Shown here one piece after another: positions 2,877 through 5,512 of a stretch of DNA of 5,512 nt. Position numbers and translations under genes: made by a program. Below the pieces are notes generated by a model that saw only the letters and a list, made by a program, of their open reading frames with translations, ran no database searches and had not been told where the DNA came from. The stretch is from CAZSDW01 sp964605705 (GTDB taxonomy: Bacteria; Fidelibacterota; UBA2242), in NCBI GenBank assembly GCA_964605705.1, contig CAZSDW010000089.1, positions 1-5,512 of the forward strand, read 5' to 3'. Positions within the stretch are counted from its first letter, which is position 1; each line of letters starts with the position of its first letter.

Positions 2877-5512
2877 ATGAAAAAGTGTAGTCTTATCGCC
2901 ATTGTATTATTATCTGTTTGCTTTGCTGGTGGATTTATTTCCGCCCTGTATGCAGAAGGTCGTGAAATTATCGAGTTTAACGAGTCATGGAAGTTTTATA
3001 AAGGTAATCCAGCTGACGCCCATCTCAGCGATTATTCCGATACAGATTGGGAGACAATCCAATTACCGCATACCTGGAACAATTTAGATGGACAGGATGG
3101 TGGAAATGACTATTATCGGGGCATCGGCTGGTATCGAAAAACAGCAATTTTGGCAGCGGAAGATTCGACCAAAAAAATATTTATTCGATTTGGCTCGGCA
3201 AATTTACTGGCGACCTTTTATTTAAATGGAATTCTGATTGGAAACCATACAGGTGGATATTCGGCGTTTATTTTTGACATCAGTGAGGCGGTAATTTGGG
3301 GAGCCGAAAACGTTTTTGCCGTAAAAGTTAGCAATCTGGCTTCCATAGATGCTCCACCACTTTCTGCGGATTTCACTTTTTTTGGAGGCATCACCCGAAC
3401 AGTCAATCTCATAAAAACAAATCGGTTGCATATTTCCCCGATGGAGTATGCTTCTTCAGGCGTTTATTTGTCAACCACCGATGTCGGCAATTCAAATGCA
3501 AATTTGACTGTCAGAACTATTGTACAGAACGATAGAGAGTCTATTTCAAATCCAACAATTTCTGCGACGGTTTACGATAATGAAGATAATATTGTTCAAC
3601 AGATGTCTTCCACCGAATCGATTCCGGCAGGAGAAAGACAAGATGTAATCTTATCGGCATTCATTACTAATCCCCATTTGTGGAATGGTCGAATTGACCC
3701 ATATCTTTATACAGTATCAGTTAAAATTGAAGAAAACGGAAGTGAATTGGATCAGATAGACCAGACCGTCGGATTTCGTTACTTCCATGTGGATCCCGAT
3801 TCCGGATTTTATTTAAATGGTAATAAATATCCGCTCCATGGAGTAGCATTTCACGAAGACAGACCTGGTAAAGGACGGGCGATTGACGATAGTGACAGAC
3901 AGGAAGATTTGGAATTACTGTATAATTTAGGCTGTACCTATTTAAGACTATCGCATTATCAGCACGGGCAGTTCACTTATAACTACTGTGATCAGCATGG
4001 TCTTGTTTTATGGACTGAAATTCCATTGATTAATAATATCACTGGTACGATAACTTTTACAACAAATGCCCAAGAGCAACTGTACGAATTAATTAATCAG
4101 AATTTCAATCATCCCTCGGTCTTCTTTTGGGGATTATTTAATGAGATTAATTATCAGACCGGACCTGATCCGCTCAGTTTGGTCCAACAATTAAATACAA
4201 TTGCACATTCAATTGATTCCACCCGGCTGACGACGGGAGCGGCAATGTTCGATGACCGTTCGACAAACTGGGTGCCTGACCTGATTTCGTGGAATAAATA
4301 TTTTGGCTGGTACTATGGCGATTATACTGACCTGGCACCCTGGGCTGACGGCATGCATACCAATTATCCGGATCGAAAAATAGGTGTTAGCGAATACGGA
4401 GTGGGCGCGAATATTCAACAACATGAAGAGAATCCTTACGAGCCCTTAAATTATGGGGGCTTCCATCCCGAAGAATATCAGAATCTCTTTCATGAAACCT
4501 ATTGGAATGCCATGAAGGAGCGTCCTTATTTATGGTCAACTTCTGTATGGGTGGGATTCGATTTCGCATCAGATGGTCGCAATGAAGGTGACAATCCGGG
4601 GATAAATGATAAGGGTTTGATAACCCGTGACAGAGTCACTTTAAAAGATGCCTATTATCTGTATCAAGCTAACTGGATCAATGAACCGGTGTTATATATT
4701 TCAAGTCGGCGCTATACAGAACATCCCGATTCATTAGTCGAAGTTAAGGCTTATTCAAACTGTGACTCTGTGGAATTATTATTAAATCAGAGTAGCCAGG
4801 GTATTGCGCACAGCACGGATCACATTTTTAAATGGACCGATGTAAAAATTGATTCCATCGCGACTGAAATTAAAGTCGTAGGATATCATGGAAAAAATAT
4901 GGTATATGATTCCTGCGAATGGAAATATGTTGGTGGAGGGACAAGTGCAGCACCGGATTCCATTTATCCCGGAGATATTCAAATAAATTTTCAAATCAGT
5001 TCGACCCAAACGCCCGGAGGCTATCTGGCAGACGATGGATCCGCTTTCGGAACCCGGGGGAATGGCTACACCTATGGATGGGATGCTGTAAATACATCAA
5101 ATGCACGCCAAAGAAGCAGTAGTGGGGATATTCGGTTCGTTACTCTAAATCATATGCAAAGAGGCGCAACGCGATTTTGGGAAATCGAATTGGCAAATGG
5201 ACAATATCTTGTCGGTATAGTTTCAGGAGATCCGGACTATTTTGATAGTTACCACAAAATTGAAGTAGAGGGAAAATTGATTTTAGAAGGACAACCTAAT
5301 CCAGAGTATCCTTATATTTTTGGCACCGATAGCGTGACAATTACTGATGGCAGAATGACCGTTAAACCAGCCAGCGGTTCAAACAATGCTAAAATTTGCT
5401 TTTTACACATATCAGCGCAGATAACCGGAATAAAAGATTCTGAAATTGAAAACAATCTTCCTCGAAAAGCAGCCCTGTACCCGAATTTCCCGAACCCTTT
5501 CAATCCGCTGAC
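2877..5512 (+). CDS. Secreted GH2 beta-galactosidase-like enzyme with T9SS signal, 3' partial
   Basis: One frame runs uninterrupted from ATG 2877 to the window edge: 878 codons without a stop. The enzyme should release terminal beta-linked sugars, most likely beta-galactose, outside the cell. Residues 1-26 are a signal peptide ending ALYA. The GH2 sugar-binding domain (about 33-180) has LPHTWN (63-68) and GIGWYRK; an Ig-like domain leads to VGFRYF (298-303); the LacZ-like barrel follows with GVAFHEDR (322-329), LRLSHYQH (356-363), acid/base E423 in FWGLFNEIN, nucleophile E506 in VSEYG, and FDFASDGRNEGDNPGINDKG. Residues about 603-684 match DUF4982. Residues about 700-846, with RGNGYTYGWD, resemble a malectin-like carbohydrate-binding domain. 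LYPNFPNPFNP (867-877) begins a type IX secretion sorting domain, cut by the edge. In-frame ATGs at 2808 and 2829 would add 23 or 16 residues; 2877 is preferred because it gives a normal signal peptide, with weak AAAAGAG at 2861-2867. Beta-glucuronidase or beta-mannosidase activity is less likely given the HYQH and SEYG motifs. Confidence 0.93.
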   Translation, partial: MKKCSLIAIVLLSVCFAGGFISALYAEGREIIEFNESWKFYKGNPADAHLSDYSDTDWETIQLPHTWNNLDGQDGGNDYYRGIGWYRKTAILAAEDSTKKIFIRFGSANLLATFYLNGILIGNHTGGYSAFIFDISEAVIWGAENVFAVKVSNLASIDAPPLSADFTFFGGITRTVNLIKTNRLHISPMEYASSGVYLSTTDVGNSNANLTVRTIVQNDRESISNPTISATVYDNEDNIVQQMSSTESIPAGERQDVILSAFITNPHLWNGRIDPYLYTVSVKIEENGSELDQIDQTVGFRYFHVDPDSGFYLNGNKYPLHGVAFHEDRPGKGRAIDDSDRQEDLELLYNLGCTYLRLSHYQHGQFTYNYCDQHGLVLWTEIPLINNITGTITFTTNAQEQLYELINQNFNHPSVFFWGLFNEINYQTGPDPLSLVQQLNTIAHSIDSTRLTTGAAMFDDRSTNWVPDLISWNKYFGWYYGDYTDLAPWADGMHTNYPDRKIGVSEYGVGANIQQHEENPYEPLNYGGFHPEEYQNLFHETYWNAMKERPYLWSTSVWVGFDFASDGRNEGDNPGINDKGLITRDRVTLKDAYYLYQANWINEPVLYISSRRYTEHPDSLVEVKAYSNCDSVELLLNQSSQGIAHSTDHIFKWTDVKIDSIATEIKVVGYHGKNMVYDSCEWKYVGGGTSAAPDSIYPGDIQINFQISSTQTPGGYLADDGSAFGTRGNGYTYGWDAVNTSNARQRSSSGDIRFVTLNHMQRGATRFWEIELANGQYLVGIVSGDPDYFDSYHKIEVEGKLILEGQPNPEYPYIFGTDSVTITDGRMTVKPASGSNNAKICFLHISAQITGIKDSEIENNLPRKAALYPNFPNPFNPL

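Noticed and set aside
2902..3087. 61-codon + strand ORF at the start of the GH2 gene
   Set aside because: It is out of frame inside the GH2 coding sequence, which runs without interruption from 2877 and carries all expected motifs.
3304..3316. Palindromic AAAACGTTTT resembling a LacI-type operator
   Set aside because: It lies inside the GH2 coding sequence and is explained by the codons of a conserved-looking ENVFAV segment.
4919..5122. 67-codon + strand ORF, and several - strand ORFs across 3200-5500
   Set aside because: All lie within the GH2 gene in other frames and show no recognisable motifs.

Overview
This is a low-GC bacterial window, by eye around 40% G+C. It most likely comes from the Fibrobacteres-Chlorobi-Bacteroidetes (FCB) superphylum, for example the Calditrichota, Ignavibacteriota or a related candidate phylum. 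The best evidence is the FPNPFNP motif at the visible C-terminal end of the last gene, which is the signature of type IX secretion sorting domains in these lineages. An exact Bacteroidota-type promoter (TTTG-N19-TATATTTG) and AAGCCCG/CGGGCTT terminators agree with this. The lineage is inferred; no marker gene is present.

Layout. Positions 1-424 hold no gene. They contain a perfect 13-bp inverted repeat (23-53), a diverged tandem array with an exact 62-nt period built from about 21-nt sub-repeats (65-354), a short rho-independent terminator (382-404) and a candidate promoter overlapping it (388-418). A 66-codon open frame without a start (425-622) looks like the 3' end of a lost gene. Positions 672-1100 encode an exported DUF4019 protein, apparently preceded by a 9-codon leader ORF that overlaps its start codon. 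Positions 1101-1671 hold no confident gene. They contain a possible 41-residue ORF (1195-1320) with a near-perfect ribosome binding site but only an ATT start, a strong terminator (1347-1374), and a doubtful 40-residue ORF (1547-1669).

The second half is a carbohydrate-degradation pair on the + strand. Positions 1672-2763 encode a lipoprotein glycoside hydrolase of the clan GH-A / GH26-like type. After a 113-nt gap without a visible terminator, positions 2877-5512 encode a secreted LacZ-like glycoside hydrolase family 2 enzyme, cut by the window edge. It has a DUF4982 domain, a malectin-like candidate carbohydrate-binding domain and the start of a type IX sorting signal. A plausible model is that the lipoprotein endo-acting enzyme cuts a hemicellulose-like beta-glycan at the cell surface and the GH2 enzyme, exported by type IX secretion, removes terminal beta-linked sugars. 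No transporter, SusC/SusD pair or regulator is visible, so the substrate is not known.

I see no RNA gene, CRISPR array, transposase or phage gene. I found no convincing undescribed system. The items most worth checking are the 62-nt repeat array, the ATT-start mini-gene and the terminator/promoter overlap.
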